A DNA stretch of 64,000 bases from Lineus longissimus (lineage: Eukaryota; Nemertea; Pilidiophora; Heteronemertea; Lineidae), in contig NC_088309.1 of assembly GCF_910592395.1 (NCBI RefSeq), positions 13,024,599-13,088,598 of the forward strand, given 5' to 3'. The notes under the pieces were generated by a model. It ran no database searches and was not told the origin of the DNA. It saw only the letters and a program-made list of their open reading frames with translations. Position numbers and translations under genes: made by a program. This document shows positions 47,996 through 60,204 of this stretch, in pieces (positions within the stretch are counted from its first letter, which is position 1; every line of letters starts with the position of its first letter).

Positions 47996-48837
47996 TAATG
48001 TTAATGCAGGTCATTTGCAGTGCATATGGGGAGAACAGTTTTAGTCATTGATGTCAATTTGGCGATCTTAGAGGAAGTGGTATTGTCATGCAGCTTTTAT
48101 GAAGAATTTATATTGGCTGAGGGAGATGTATGGAAGGAGATAGTGGTAATGCTGCATAAATCAACTTATGATCTGACCAGTAGTTGTCGATTGTATCAAC
48201 AGTATCCAAGGTTATGTTTGTAAAAGTTGTGAAATTTGTAATCTAGGCCATTCAGAAGACAAAAAGAGCGAAAAGCTCAAGGCGCAAAGACTGTGTTGGT
48301 CACTCTTGAACGTTCTCCATGGACAGACACTGGAGATGCAACTATTATCAATATGCAAATAAACACCTGTTTCTTATGATTATGATGCGTACTCGGAGTA
48401 ATCAACTTATAGTTTGGTTGCTCTGTGCGTATGCACATGTTTTGGGCAGTTCGTCTTGGAGTGAAGTGTACCTGTGTGTTCCGTGGAATGCATCATTGAA
48501 AATATGTTGCGTTTTCAAAATTCACTCAAATATTGCTGGGAACAAATGAACACACACATTGATTTGTGTGTTGTGTCTTCGCATTTTGTTTGGACGGGCG
48601 GCCCGGCCTAGACTACCGGGTAGGACTAGAGAATTATTTTCGATAATTTTGGATGGGCTGTTTTGAATAGATACCGGCAGGGAATAGATTGGGGAATTAT
48701 GCTTTAAAAACGGTAAGATAAAGGGCCTTTTTTAATCAGCAACCCGTCCTTTTCACCAGTAGTTTTCCTGCGAATGTCATCTGTCATTCTGTTGCGCGAT
48801 GACGGGACCAGGCCCCGGTCAATGCTGGTCATCGCTA

Positions 48838-50602
48838 TGGGCGGTTATTTCCGCATAAATAGTATCTCAAATAAACACATATTGTCGTGTTTTCAGCTTT
48901 TTGTTGATAACTCAAATAGACGTATGGTGTCGCTTTTCCGCAAAAATGGAAGTTCCCCATAAAGACGTTCTGTGGCGCTGGCGGGCGGCAATTCTGGAGC
49001 AAGTTTGGAATTGGTTTATCTGCCACGACGATATTATTGTGATTGCTCTAAGCAGTGCACATGGCTATTTGCGCGCGTATCTAACGAAAATCGAGACTCA
49101 ATATCATTTCATTTTAATTGTAATTGGATTGTCAGTGTATTTAGCTATGGCAGAAGAAGAGAGAAACAAGCGGAAGCAATAACGCCGCCGCTTACCGCAA
49201 TGATAATGTCAATATCGCTGTTGCCGTCGTTAAAATTGATTCCAGCGCCACACAACGTCTATTTGGAGTACTTCAATTTTTGCGGAAAAGCACCACCAAA
49301 CGTCTATTCGAGTTATTAAAAAAAAGCTGAAAACACGACAATATACAGTGGAACCCCGGTTGGCGACCACCTCAGTAACGCGACCACCCCGCCAACGCGA
49401 CCACGATTCTCCGGTCCCGAATGGTTTCCTCTCTAATTACCATTAAGAGACCCCCGCTAAGACGACCACCCCGGTACCCCGACCGCGACCACTGGCTTGG
49501 CCGGTCCCAAACTGAAAATCAACCCCGCTAACCCGACCACCAGGCCTAATTGCCGTAATCGGTCGCGACCGCGGCATAGTAATTAGCACCTCGCTGCCAA
49601 GCTTTGTTGAGACGGGGACAATGGCCATGGGAATACATATGAAAACAAAAAATACAATGTGATTTTGCAGGTATGATCAATTGTATAAGTGTAAATGAAT
49701 AAATAAACTTTCCTTTTCTAACGTTTTCATGGTTTGTTTTCATCAATGAGCCAGTTCAGTACCAGACATGCGCACTCAGCAGCAGCAAAATCATGTGATT
49801 TGCGTGATTTGCATATGAACTTATAATAAACGGCGGGTAGTTTGAAGACCACACTTATGAAAATAACAAGCTTGCGAGACGTTTGAATGTTTTATGATAT
49901 GGAGAACTTGGTTGATTTACTACAGTATCATTTTATATTTCTTTAAATATTTTGACTGAAAATAGATTTGATTAAAACTGTAGCATTACTCAACTCATCA
50001 TTCACGTGGAATCATACGACAAGTTTACTTCAATCGTCACAAACAGTCGGGTACATGGAGGATGATTCACCAAATTGCCCGCAAATGCGTCACGTCGGGC
50101 AGATAATGAAACTTTGTGGCTAAAATGAGTTACAAAATTACCTTTTCTAACTCATTCTGAGAATGTAACATGTAATTTTATCGACGAACTGTTCTTGCGA
50201 GGCATGGTAACAAAACTTTGGAGCGTGCATCATCTCAATCAGGCAGCGTTGCTATGGTAGTACAGCGTACACACGCCATGCAGTCGGCAATTTTGGCGGG
50301 AAAAATAATCATGTATTTCGTCTGGGGATTCCCAACCTCGCTAACACGACCACCCCGGTAACGCGACCACTCCGACCACGGTCCCATGAGTGGTCGTGTT
50401 ACCGGGGTTCCACTGTATGTCTATTTGAGATATGAGCACCACGTCTATTTGAGTGTATGTCTATCTGAGATACGACACAATATGTTTATTTCAGGTACGT
50501 CTCCGTAAAAAAAACGAGCGCCACCAAACGTCTATTTGAGTCATAACATGAAATAAAATGTCTATTTGAAACAACCTCTATTTATGCGGAAATAACTGCC
50601 CA
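48838..50602. mobile_element. TA-flanked element with TGGGCGGTTATTTCCGC ends
   Basis: The left end TGGGCGGTTATTTCCGCATA pairs with the right end TATGCGGAAATAACTGCCCA, and TA flanks both sides (48836-48837, 50603-50604), as in the Tc1/mariner group. Inside, arms at 48878-48985 and 49240-49344 are inverted copies built on the word ACGTCTATTTGAG. No transposase is seen. A 1,070-bp pogo-like element is nested within it. Confidence 0.75.
49346..50415. mobile_element. pogo/Tigger-like element (1,070 bp), TA flanks
   Basis: The ends CAGTGGAACCCCGGT and its inverse ACCGGGGTTCCACTG are flanked by TA (49344-49345, 50416-50417). Subterminal GCGACCAC repeats recur on both sides. I recognise this end type from Tigger/pogo non-autonomous elements in many animals. 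It interrupts the larger element exactly at a TA in GACAATA-TGT. No ORF for a transposase remains. Confidence 0.85.
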
Positions 50603-50604
50603 TA

Positions 50605-52460
50605 CATCGCAGTCACGACACAATAGAATCCGGCAAGAGTATTGATTAGGAACCGAACCGAACCAGCTATACACGGAACGAAGAAAATCAATACAACAAC
50701 CGATAAAATCAGAACAACATACTGTCGGTCTGTGATTTGTCGGTTCGTCATCGTGTCGTACTCTAAATAATATTGTTACGGACCAACCAGGAACCAATTA
50801 GAATACGGTACGATGCAATACATACTTGTGGACCTGGCTGTACCACCTACCAAATGGAACTGTATCAGGAAATAGGTGTAAAACGTGCAGGTCCATCTGG
50901 AATCTGCAAATTAGAAATCTTGGAAGCCTCTTACCAGAAGTAACTAAAAATGTCTGTTGGAATTTGGTTATTTTCCCCTAAATAAAAGCAACTAACATTA
51001 TTTTTCCCAGCGGTTCTGCCCTCAAAACATTGCATTAACTTTGAATTAAGGTAGTCAGAAGCAGTTATCATTACTCACGGCAGAATACAGAGTGCTATTG
51101 CATTTTGATTGATTGCGTCATCTGCTAGCCAGTTGGTACTCAATCCTAAAGCTTCGCTGCTAATAAAACTTGGCAAGTCTTAATCTGAACATTTTGCCCA
51201 CGGAAGATTGAAGCAGGTCCACATCCAGCACCAGAGGATGAAAACGACAAAGCTGATTAAGAGTTCCTTAACCTGCCAGATGAATAGATCATGATGTAAG
51301 CCGACAAAGGTATTTGCAAACTTATAAAATTAAAAACAAGAAAAAAGTTTTAAAAAGTAAAAATAACAAAAGCAATAAAGAAATACAAATCGCATGAGAG
51401 CTAATTGTGTATTCTGATGGAAGTGCTGAAAATCTGAAATCAGGTTGAAATGATAGCGCTGCCACCTACATGAACACCGGCGCTCGCGCGAAAAAACAGA
51501 ATGGACCACCAATCTCAGTAACATTTTTTATGGTGCATCCTGTAGGTCTACGCATGAAGCATGGGCACCCGCTATTGCACAACCCGTGATCTTAGATTTT
51601 GCAAAGGGTTAACGAAGCTGGCTCATTCAAAACCAGCAGTCTTTAAAAAAGACTGAAGGGGTGGTTCGAATTGTGGGCAGGGCAGGGACTGAGGTTTTTA
51701 CGCATATGATGGGGGCAATCTGGGCAGGAGTTGTTGAAATGTGATGTGGTTTCATCAGAGGAACCTATCATAGATGTTTTCATTGTAAATCTATATAGGT
51801 TAAGCAGCGTTCAGGAGAAATTACCGACACACATACTGTACACATTGAATTAGCTGGCCACCACCAATCAAAATAGGCCTATATTCATCATAATACATGT
51901 TCTAGGATGACTGGGGAAATAGACGCATGATCAGTCCCATAGGAATTTGTCGGCATTCAGTAGGCCTATGAAGCTTAGAAATGCAATTGCGAATTGATCT
52001 ACGGTGGCTTATTGCTAGAACATGTATAATGATAAATATAGCCCTATTTTGGATCTCCTCGTGGTAGCCAGCTAAATGCATACAGTACCGTATTTACCGT
52101 AATTCAACTGTGTGGCGCACGAAATCAGGTGATTCGAAATTCCCGCCAAGCTTACTCGTGAACTCAACTGGCTATTGACAGGTGGCAGCACCAACAATTT
52201 AGACGGCACGGATTTTTTGGCAACTAAATGTTGAATATCTGCAAAAATCAAGTTGCTAATCCACCAAATCAGGGTGAAAGGCAAATATCACTGTTAACGC
52301 GATGCTCCTGTGAAAAAGTGTAGCATTTGATGGCGCCAGCAAGCTAAAATGTGTACATTCACATCGCGTATTGACAGCTTGACCTCCACAAGCAGACAAC
52401 CGACTCAATATAAGATTACTACGCTATACATCGGCGATGTATGGAACAAAATGGGTATTA
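50605..52460. other. No supported gene
   Basis: 1.86 kb with short chance ORFs. I see no splice-bounded exon that matches a known family. Confidence 0.35.
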
Positions 52461-52540
52461 AACAAGAGGCCCAAGGGCCTGGCGCTCAGCTGAGTTGTTG
52501 CTGCGTTGTTCGTATATATTACATTACTCGTCAAACACTA
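52461..52540 (-). mobile_element. Helentron-like repeat, subfamily B, hairpin end
   Basis: AACAAGAGGCCCAAGGGCC followed by GGCGCTCAGCTGAG. No tail is found before the hAT-like element. The nearest compatible tail is at 60660-60682, so the two could be the ends of one copy split by later insertions, or two truncated copies. Confidence 0.55.
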
Positions 52541-53828
52541 CTAAACTAAGGACTCAAAGCCTAAGGATATTAGCTTCTGGATGTGTAACAGTGAATTGCG
52601 GTAGACTGGCGCAATCTACTTCAAGCAAGCTCCACCCTTGCAATGTGTGCGCAAACAGATAACCTAACCTATATTGGACCATCAATTCTACACACAGCAA
52701 CATGATTCATCCTCAGCTGTTACCATGATGATGATGATGATGATCCTTTTCGCAAATTGGTCGTCTTCTGTCTTTCTTCCATACTTCAGTGCCACCGGAT
52801 GTAGTCTGCCCTTGTGGAGGGATCCTTTCAGCACCGGGACACAAGAATCCATGCGAATTGAATCACATGGAGAGACTAGCCCAATCACCCGCTTTTGGCT
52901 GGGTAGAAATGGGTAAATCTCGCAGACTGGACCTTAAACTCTACTGCCGACGTGTGAGGCCGGTCTGACAGATGAGTAAGTGGGGTCCACCTAATGCAGA
53001 AGGCACCAGTTTCCCTAACTAAAAGGGTAACATTATTGCCTAAAGGCCTGTGTACACTAGTAAAATATTAGCAACATTTTTACATTTCCAGTTGCAACAA
53101 ATGTTGCAAAAATGTTGCGTAGTGTGTACAGAGCAAAACGCGTCTTACAACATGTTGTAAAATTGTTGCAAATTAAATGCAATGCAATTCTTTGTTGCAT
53201 GTTGTAAAAATGTTGCAAACTCTTCAGCCAATCAGAAATAGGATTTGCGTCATGTGATCTACCGGAGTTCATGTGACTTGAACAAGAAGCAGGTATAGCA
53301 ACTCTCAAGTGAGTGTCTTGCTTCGTAGGGTGATGAAACCTTTTCTAGAAGTTTTTGTATGACGGCTTTAGACCGGCAGCCCAGGGCCCTCGGGTTAGTT
53401 GAACTAGGTACCAATATCTGAGTGTGGGAGTGGGTAAAGGGTCATCTGAGATGAATAGATGTGGCAGTCTGCCGGGTACCACCCGTTGCATGTGGGTCTG
53501 GGGACCCCCCAAAAGGACCTAAAAATGGTCCCAAGATAGTTGACTGAGATACCACTTGTAACCAATAACACTCTGTGCTTACTACTAAACATACATCAAA
53601 AGTCCTAAAGACAGACATTTTTCGCGTCGCTAAGGGTCCGCCAGACCCCCCAAAAAGGGCCAAAAAAATGGGCTAGCATAGATGAGCGAGATACCAAGTA
53701 AAATTAATGCCAAATGATTAAGCACTGTCCACTGTGTGTAAAACAGGTTACTCCAGATAAATTGTCCGTTGCACAAGCAGTACCAGACACCCCCAAAAAT
53801 TGACCCCTCGCCCCCAGAGTCCAACTAG

Positions 53829-54590
53829 GCTAGCTTAGATATTGTAGGTACCAACTGAAACCAGGTTTAAATGATCAATCACACCATTGGGAATACAGAA
53901 TTATCAATGGCAGACAAAATGTCCATTGCTGTGACCCTGCCAGACCCCCCCAAATAGGCCCTGGGGTACAGCTAGGCTAGCCTGGATATTGCAGGTACCA
54001 GCTGAAACCAAGTTTAAATGATCAAGCACACCATAGGGAATACATAATTATCAATGGCAGACAAAATGTCCATTGCTGTGACCCTGCCAGACCCCCCCCC
54101 CCCCAAATAGGCCCTGGGGTACAGCTAGGCTAGCTTAGATATTGTAGGTACCAACTGAAACCAGGTTTAAATGATCAATCACACCATTGGGAATACAGAA
54201 TTATCAATGGCAGACAAAATGTCCATTGCTATGACCCTGCCAGACCCCCCCAAATAGGCCCTGGGGTACAGCTAGGCTAGCTTAGATATTGTAGGTACCA
54301 GCTGAAACCAGGTTTAAATGATCAATCACACCATTGGGAATACAGAATTATCAATGGCAGACAAAATGTCCATTGCTATGACCCTGCCAGACCCCCCAAA
54401 TAGGCCCTGGGGTACAACTAGGCTAGCCCGGGTATTGCAGGTACCAGCTGAAACCAAGTTTAAATGATCAAGCACACCATAGGGAATGCAAAATTATCAA
54501 CGGCAGGCAAAATGTCCATTGCTATGACCCTGCCAGACCCCCCCCCCCCATAGGCCCTGGGGTACATCTTGGCTAGCCCAGATATTGTAG
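53829..54590 (+). repeat. ~150-bp tandem units in the left TIR (five clear copies)
   Basis: Units containing CCAGACCCCCC, AAATAGGCCCTGGGG, AGGCTAGC, 'aggtaccagctgaaacca' and AAAATGTCCATTGCT start near 53941, 54088, 54241, 54388 and 54534. Two more diverged units lie outside (53645, 53787). Confidence 0.85.
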
Positions 54591-54748
54591 GTCGGATGTG
54601 GTCGTTAGATGTATACAAAACTACAAATATCTGAGACAAACTAAAACATATATTTATTTCAAACATCTAGCTACATGATGGCAATGATGCAGGCAAGGTG
54701 ATAAAAAAAGACATATTGAGAAGTATGATCTCATAAGGAGTTGTTCTT

Positions 54749-57015
54749 ATGTCTCAATTTCTTTCAGCGATTGACTTAACACTGGAGCAAACCGTTAACA
54801 GGGATGCTGCTTCCCCGATGAAGGGAATTGTTGGATTCCAGAATTCGACCAGTGCAATTCGTCGTTGGTGCATTACCTCCACCCAACGAGGAATGTCTGT
54901 AACCGAGCTGAGGCGACTGACAGGACTCCTACCAGAAGAGCAACCGAGAACACAGCTTCGTCCAAGTCGAATCAAGAAGGATAACCGTCAGGCTCAAGTT
55001 CTTCTAGATGCAGTGACTGAATCCTGTGACCCATTCTCTGGACCTGCCTCCACGTCTGCAATCCTGCTGAACATTGCCACAGGAAAGGGAGCCTCTGCTA
55101 CAACCCAAGAGTACCTCACAAAATCTTTGCCAACCGGTCATGGACTGCAGAAGAAGTTTAGGGAGGAGTGTGTTGAGGATAGCTCCAGATTATTGAAGCC
55201 AATAAAGCGGAGAAAAGTGAATAACTTTGCGAGTGAGAACACGAAGACCAAACGATCAGCTAGTTCTAAAGCCATTCCAGTAGTCAACAGTCAACGGGAC
55301 AAGTTTATCCGGATGCTGGTCGTTATTTCTCAAGAGACCAACTTCGACCTGGAACATGTTGTTAGCTACCCCATCACCGATTTTCCACTAGCCATTGCTC
55401 AACCTGATGGTTCACTGCTCAAGACCACGAAAAAGCAAGCTCTTGGACAAGCTGGAGTCGATGCAAGACGGAATGACAACACTGCCTCACATTGATGCCA
55501 CATTGATTGATGGTGGACTGCTGCTTCACTCATATCTTTCAGCTGTTGGAAACATATCCTCATACGGGAATCTTGCAAGAGGTCTGTTGGGCCATGTTTG
55601 CTCAAGCATTGCGCATGGACAAGAAATTCATGTCTTGTTTGACAAGTATCTGCCTTCTTCCCTTGAAGAAAGTGAAAGAAAATTACGTGGGGTTGAAGAT
55701 CAACCTTTCATCATAAGTGGTAGCGAGCAAGCTCCCAAACAGAGTTGCCAGAAGTTGCTGCAGAATGGCATTTTCAAGGATCAACTGGCCAAATTCTTGA
55801 TGATTGAGTGGCAGAAGGACCAGTACGGGGCCATCCTTGGAAAGAAGACACTTCTCGTCTCGTATGGGGGTAACTGTCTTCGCATAGTATTCAGTCAAAC
55901 CAGCTGCAAGATGACTGTCAACTCTCCAGACTCACTGCAAGGAAACCATGAGGAAGCAGATACCCTTATAGCATTCCATGCTGCCTCGGTCACTGGTAGT
56001 CTCCTCATTCGAGCCTCGGACACTGATGTCATCGTGATAATCTTGGGGATGCTTGGGCGGAATATAATATGAGTGGGATACCACTGAAGTCGATCATCAT
56101 GGACTGCGGTTCAGGCAACAGCCGCAGGTAAATTGACATAACAAGCATTGCCAATGCCTTAGAGTTGAAACAAGCCGGACTTTCAGCTGCACTGCCTGGC
56201 CTACACGCCTTCACAGGCTGTGATTTCACGTCGTCGTTTTACAGCCCTACGAGCTGCTTGAGAACAACGACGATGGGAATTTGATCAAGTTGTTTAGCAG
56301 TATGTCATCCAGAGAAGAACCAAGCCAAAAGAAAGCGGAGGAGTATGTGTGTTCCCTGTATGGAATGAAGGACGTGAAGGAAGTGAATCGAGCAAGGCAC
56401 AACAAACTGGTTCAAATGACAGGAAAAATTAATCAGGTGAGATGTTCTTCAGAAAATAATTGGAGAATACAATAGTAAGTTTACAGATCTATAAACCTTA
56501 AAGCCCCACCATTTCGAATCTCCTTTTATATGAGGCCTTTCCCCTTCAAGACTATGTCAGTACCGGTATAACCGGGTACCAAGGATATCCGTATCCTACT
56601 CAATCGAAAAAATGTAATGTTCATCTACCAAAATCTATCATTGTCAATTCTGATATTTCAGGAAAACCCAATGGCCAATGTAAAAAAGGTTGACCGTGCG
56701 CTACTACTACCGTGTGGAAAAGCTCTGTCAAATAAGACTCGCCGTGCACATTATGTGTCTATTGTCTGGGATAATGCGGACTCTCCACAACCAGATCATG
56801 ATTTGGACCCACTGCAGTACGGATGGAAGGATGAACATGGATATTACACACCTGATTGGTATCCTGGGCCTGCAGAACCTGACAACCTTTTTGGAGGTGA
56901 TCGTAGGAGTGAGGGAGTTGAGAATACTGATGAAGACGCCGGCGGGCAAACTGAAGACTTGTATGATGATGATACTGACATTGACACGGATTCTGGACCA
57001 GACCAGCGAAAGTGA
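54749..57015 (+). pseudogene. Transposon protein with FEN1/XPG-type acidic motifs (frameshifted)
   Basis: ATG at 54749. Frame 1 encodes a basic N-terminal region with the family mark LLNIATGKGAS and a Lys/Arg cluster (KPIKRRKV). A slip in an A-run near 55430 leads to KSKLLDKLE, then LIDGGLLLHSYLSAV (first Asp, 55509), HVLFDKYLPSS (Asp, 55641), GNHEEADTLIAFHAA (55950), IRASDTDVIVIIL (56019), and in another frame ALPGLHAFTGCDFTSSF (56222). A 225-bp intron (56437-56661, CAG|GTGAGA to TTTCAG) joins LVQMTGKINQ to ENPMANVKKV, then RRAHYVSIVWDNA, PLQYGWKDEHG and an acidic tail. Damage: frame changes near 55430, 56060 and 56240 and TAA at 56129. The order and spacing of acidic motifs match FEN1-like 5' nucleases; the assignment is inference. 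Confidence 0.65.
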
Positions 57016-57164
57016 GATATAAGAACAACTCTTAATGAGATCATACTTCTCAATATGTCTTTTTTTATCACCTTGCCTGCATCAGTGCCATCATGTAGCT
57101 AGTTTGTCTCAGATACTTGTAGTTTTGTATACATCTAACGACCACATCCGACCTACAATATCTG

Positions 57165-57780
57165 GGCTAGCCAAGATGTAACCCAGGGCCTATGGGGGGG
57201 GGGGGGGGGGGTCTGGCAGGGTCATAGCAATGGACATTTTGTCTGCCGTTGATAATTTTGCATTCCCTATGGTGTGCTTGATCATTTAAACTTGGTTTCA
57301 GCTGGTACCTGCAATATCCGGGCTAGCCTAGTTGTACCCCAGGGCCTATTTGGGGGGTCTGGCAGGGTCAGAGCAATGGACATTTTGTCTGCCATTGATA
57401 ATTCTGTATTCCCGATGGTGTGATTGATCATTTAAACCTGGTTTTAGCTGGTACCTACAATATCTAAGCTAGCCTAGCTGTACCCCAGGGCCTATTTGGG
57501 GGGGGGGGGTCTGGCAGGGTCACAGCAATGGACATTTTGTCTGCCATTGATAATTTTGTATTCCCTATGGTGTGCTTGATCATTTAAACTTGGTTTCAGC
57601 TGGTACCTGCAATATCCAGGCTAGCCTAGCTGTACCCCAGGGCCTATTTGGGGGGGTCTGGCAGGGTCACAGCAATGGACATTTTGTCTGCCATTGATAA
57701 TTCTGTATTCCCAATGGTGTGATTGATCATTTAAACCTGGTTTCAGTTGGTACCTACAATATCTAAGCTAGCCTAGTTGG
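57165..57780 (-). repeat. ~150-bp tandem units in the right TIR (four copies)
   Basis: The inverted counterpart of 53829-54590, with one unit fewer. GGGGGGTCTGGCAGGGTCA recurs four times. A run of about 17 G lies at 57196. Confidence 0.85.
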
Positions 57781-58231
57781 ACTCTGGGGGCGAGGGGTCA
57801 ATTTTTGGGGGTGTCTGGTACTGCTTGTGCAACGGACAATTTATCTGGAGTAACCTGTTTTACACACAGTGGACAGTGCTTAATCATTTGGCATTAATTT
57901 TACTTGGTATCTCGCTCATCTATGCTAGCCCATTTTTTGGCCCTTTTTGGGGGGTCTGGCGGACCCTTAGCGATGCGAAAAATGTCTGTCTTTAGGACTT
58001 TTGATGTATGTTTAGTAGTAAGCACAGAGTGTTATTGGTTACAAGTGGTATCTCAGTCAACTATCTTGGGACCATTTTTAGGTCCTTTTGGGGGGTCCCC
58101 AGACCCACATGCAACGGGTGGTACCCGGCAGACTGCCACATCTATTCATCTCAGATGACCCTTTACCCACTCCCACACTCAGATATTGGTACCTAGTTCA
58201 ACTAACCCGAGGGCCCTGGGCTGCCGGTCTA

Positions 58232-59160
58232 CTTGTCAGTCAGCCGCAACTCCTTTAGGCTGCCTATCCATAGGCTGTTCCGTGCCCTGCACAACATTCC
58301 CTTTTTACCGCCTGGCGCGCCACACGGACAATGAACCTTCGTTGGTGTTATTGATCGTTCCCATAGGTTATGCCGTGTCACATTGCGGGCATATATGCAC
58401 TGTGGATTGGGAATATAGGCCCATATTGGGATTGAACATGTCCATTCTTTTGCGAGGGAACAACACGGAAGCAATGTCTGAGGCGAAATTAATTCAAGAG
58501 GTTCATCAACGGGAACTACTCTGGGACCCCGAAACTGATGATTATCATAACAAGCACGAACCTGTAATTTGTTGCTTAAAAGTCAGGTTTTATATACATG
58601 TACATGTCAATTTGATGTTGCAAGTGAAAATACAAGTTACTTGTATTTTCATTTTCAATATTCATAAGAAATTGTCTTCTGAAATAATGACAGCGTGCGG
58701 ATAAACGCCATTGACCGCTGCGAAATGAGGACTACAAAGGCCTACATGACCAAAAAGGAATATCCAATGGAGACGCAGGGCATAGTGCCAGGTCACAAGG
58801 CTGTTACGCCATAACGCCACACTACACAAGGGCATACCCTATGGATACGCGGCCTTAACAGGCAGTGGTATGCCCCATCATCCACCCTCATTTCGATCCA
58901 GGGCCTGGTCCATATTCTCTTTGGTTATTTCGCCGCCTCTTCTCAACAATGACAGCTAAAATTGCTGCAGAAGCACTCAAAACACATCTTCTCTCCTTGG
59001 AATCATCCATTTTCCCTCCAAAATACCTTTTTCCCTTTGTTCCCACTAAAAAGTTTGCAACAATTTACCAACATGTTGTAAAAATGTTGCTAATTTGTTG
59101 CAATTTTGTTGCTAGTGAACACAGGGCCTTGAAGGGCTTGTTGCAAAATTGTTGTAAAAA
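58232..59160. other. Right part of the hAT-like element
   Basis: Non-coding sequence between the inner transposon and the GTTGCAA-rich end. A small hairpin (11-bp stem GAAAATACAAG around TTA) lies near 58626-58650. Confidence 0.5.
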
Positions 59161-59416
59161 TGTTGGTAAAATGTTGGTAAAATGTTGGTAAAATGTTGGT
59201 AAAATGTTGCTAATATTTTACTAGTGTACACCCTGCTTAAGTCAAGTGAAACTCTTAACAAACCTTAGCAGAATGCCACCATTGAAATGTTGATAATAAT
59301 GATAGCAAGTAAAAACTTTAAACAGATAGACTTGATTTTTTTAACCAACTGCCACATGTGGTTTTCTTTATTTAGTAAATTTTGAGGTAAGTATTACAGA
59401 ATGAAATACTTGAATA

Positions 59417-59563
59417 CTAGAATTGCCTGGCTCTTCTGATGATTGCACTGGTGAACACCGAAGTCGATGGGATGTGCAAAGTCATAGCTCGATCCTCTCT
59501 CTTGGTCATCTTTGAGATGTGGTCACCAAATATGTTCAAATGCAGCTGCAGATCATTCCTGTC
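59417..59563 (-). CDS. Candidate small gene, terminal exon
   Basis: Acceptor TTTTGCAG above 59563, then 48 open codons to a TAG at 59417: DRNDLQLHLNIFGDHISKMT, KREDRAMTLHIPSTSVFTSA, IIRRARQF. It joins at phase 0 to the exon at 60162. The peptide is charged and has no feature I recognise. Confidence 0.4.
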   Translation of the reverse strand, partial: DRNDLQLHLNIFGDHISKMTKREDRAMTLHIPSTSVFTSAIIRRARQF

Positions 59564-60161
59564 CTGCAAAACATGATGAGGAGATAACATTTTAATTTTG
59601 ATAGAATAGGTAAGCTAGCCAAGTTTTATATCAAAATACAAGGCCAACAACAACTGATAAGGCGCTAGGGCCGAATGATCAAGGAAGTTCATTGATATGA
59701 TTGGGAATACATTGTGATAAGAGTGATGAATCGGCCCCGTTTGAAGCATTGTGCTATGTACAGTGTGCAAGTGTCAGTGTGTATCAGCTATCGCATTTAT
59801 TGTTTGTTGACATTTCAAATCGCTGGAGTCGATCCTCAATTACACTGTTTATGTACATTGGCAACCTTACCCGATGATATCAGAACGATGTTTATTATTG
59901 TCTTGTTTATTCACATTAGTTCTGCTATGTGACAAGAGTTATTTGTTGAGAAATCCATGATTTAAAGCCGGACTTTGACATCGTTTCTCAGACCAACCAA
60001 GCTGCATTTCGCAGATCGTTTTTCAACGATCGTCGACGAACTATTTCAAGTTAATCTCATCCAATTAAACAATCCAAGCCTTCCCTAATGTCATCAACAT
60101 GCAATAACACAAGCAGCCAAATATTATCGCCTATGAAATTGTGAATTTAATGAGAACTTAC

Positions 60162-60197
60162 CTCTGAATTGACAGAACGCGATCTATTCCATAGCAT
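60162..60197 (-). CDS. Candidate small gene, first coding exon
   Basis: The ATG at 60197 (A at -3) encodes MLWNRSRSVNSE and ends at a consensus donor GTAAGT. The predicted whole protein is 60 residues. Just upstream on the minus strand (60210-60290) are a CCAAT word, CACGTG, a GTCACGTC CRE-like word and TTTCGCGCGAG, a combination common at real animal promoters. No homologue comes to mind. Confidence 0.4.
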
Positions 60198-60204
60198 GGT
60201 CTCC

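Larger units (their letters stand above)
53369..58231 (+). mobile_element. Long-TIR transposon encoding a FEN/XPG-like protein
   Basis: Outer ends TAGACCGGCAGCCCAGG and the exact inverse, with CTT outside on both sides (possible 3-bp duplication). The left arm is 1,382 bp (53369-54750) and the right arm 1,213 bp (57019-58231); they are inverted near-copies. The size gap equals about one internal repeat unit. The single gene between them starts at the last two bases of the left arm and stops three bases before the right arm. I do not recognise the transposon superfamily. Confidence 0.8.
53048..59235. mobile_element. hAT-like non-autonomous element, split by a later insertion
   Basis: The left end CTGTGTACACTAGTAAAATA pairs with the right end TATTTTACTAGTGTACACCC. 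Subterminal ATGTTGCAAAA/GTTGCAAC words occur on both sides, as usual for hAT elements. Flanks CTAAAGGC (53040-53047) and CTTAAGTC (59236-59243) match at 6 of 8, fitting a decayed 8-bp duplication. Without the internal insertion (53369-58231) it is about 1.3 kb. The right side has an 11-bp tandem (TAAAATGTTGG) at 59162-59208. Confidence 0.65.

Noticed and set aside
49443-49628. Gly/Arg-rich minus ORF in the pogo-like element
   Set aside because: Translation of the GCGACCAC subterminal repeats; no transposase motif.
52688-52888. Overlapping ORFs around the ATGATGATG run
   Set aside because: Driven by a trinucleotide run, with no family similarity.
53057-53308. Coding exon in the GTTGCAA-rich block
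   Set aside because: It coincides with subterminal repeats of the hAT-like element.
58186-58704. 172-codon ORF right of the long-TIR transposon
   Set aside because: It starts inside the terminal repeat and crosses the junction into hAT-like sequence, so it is a chance fusion.
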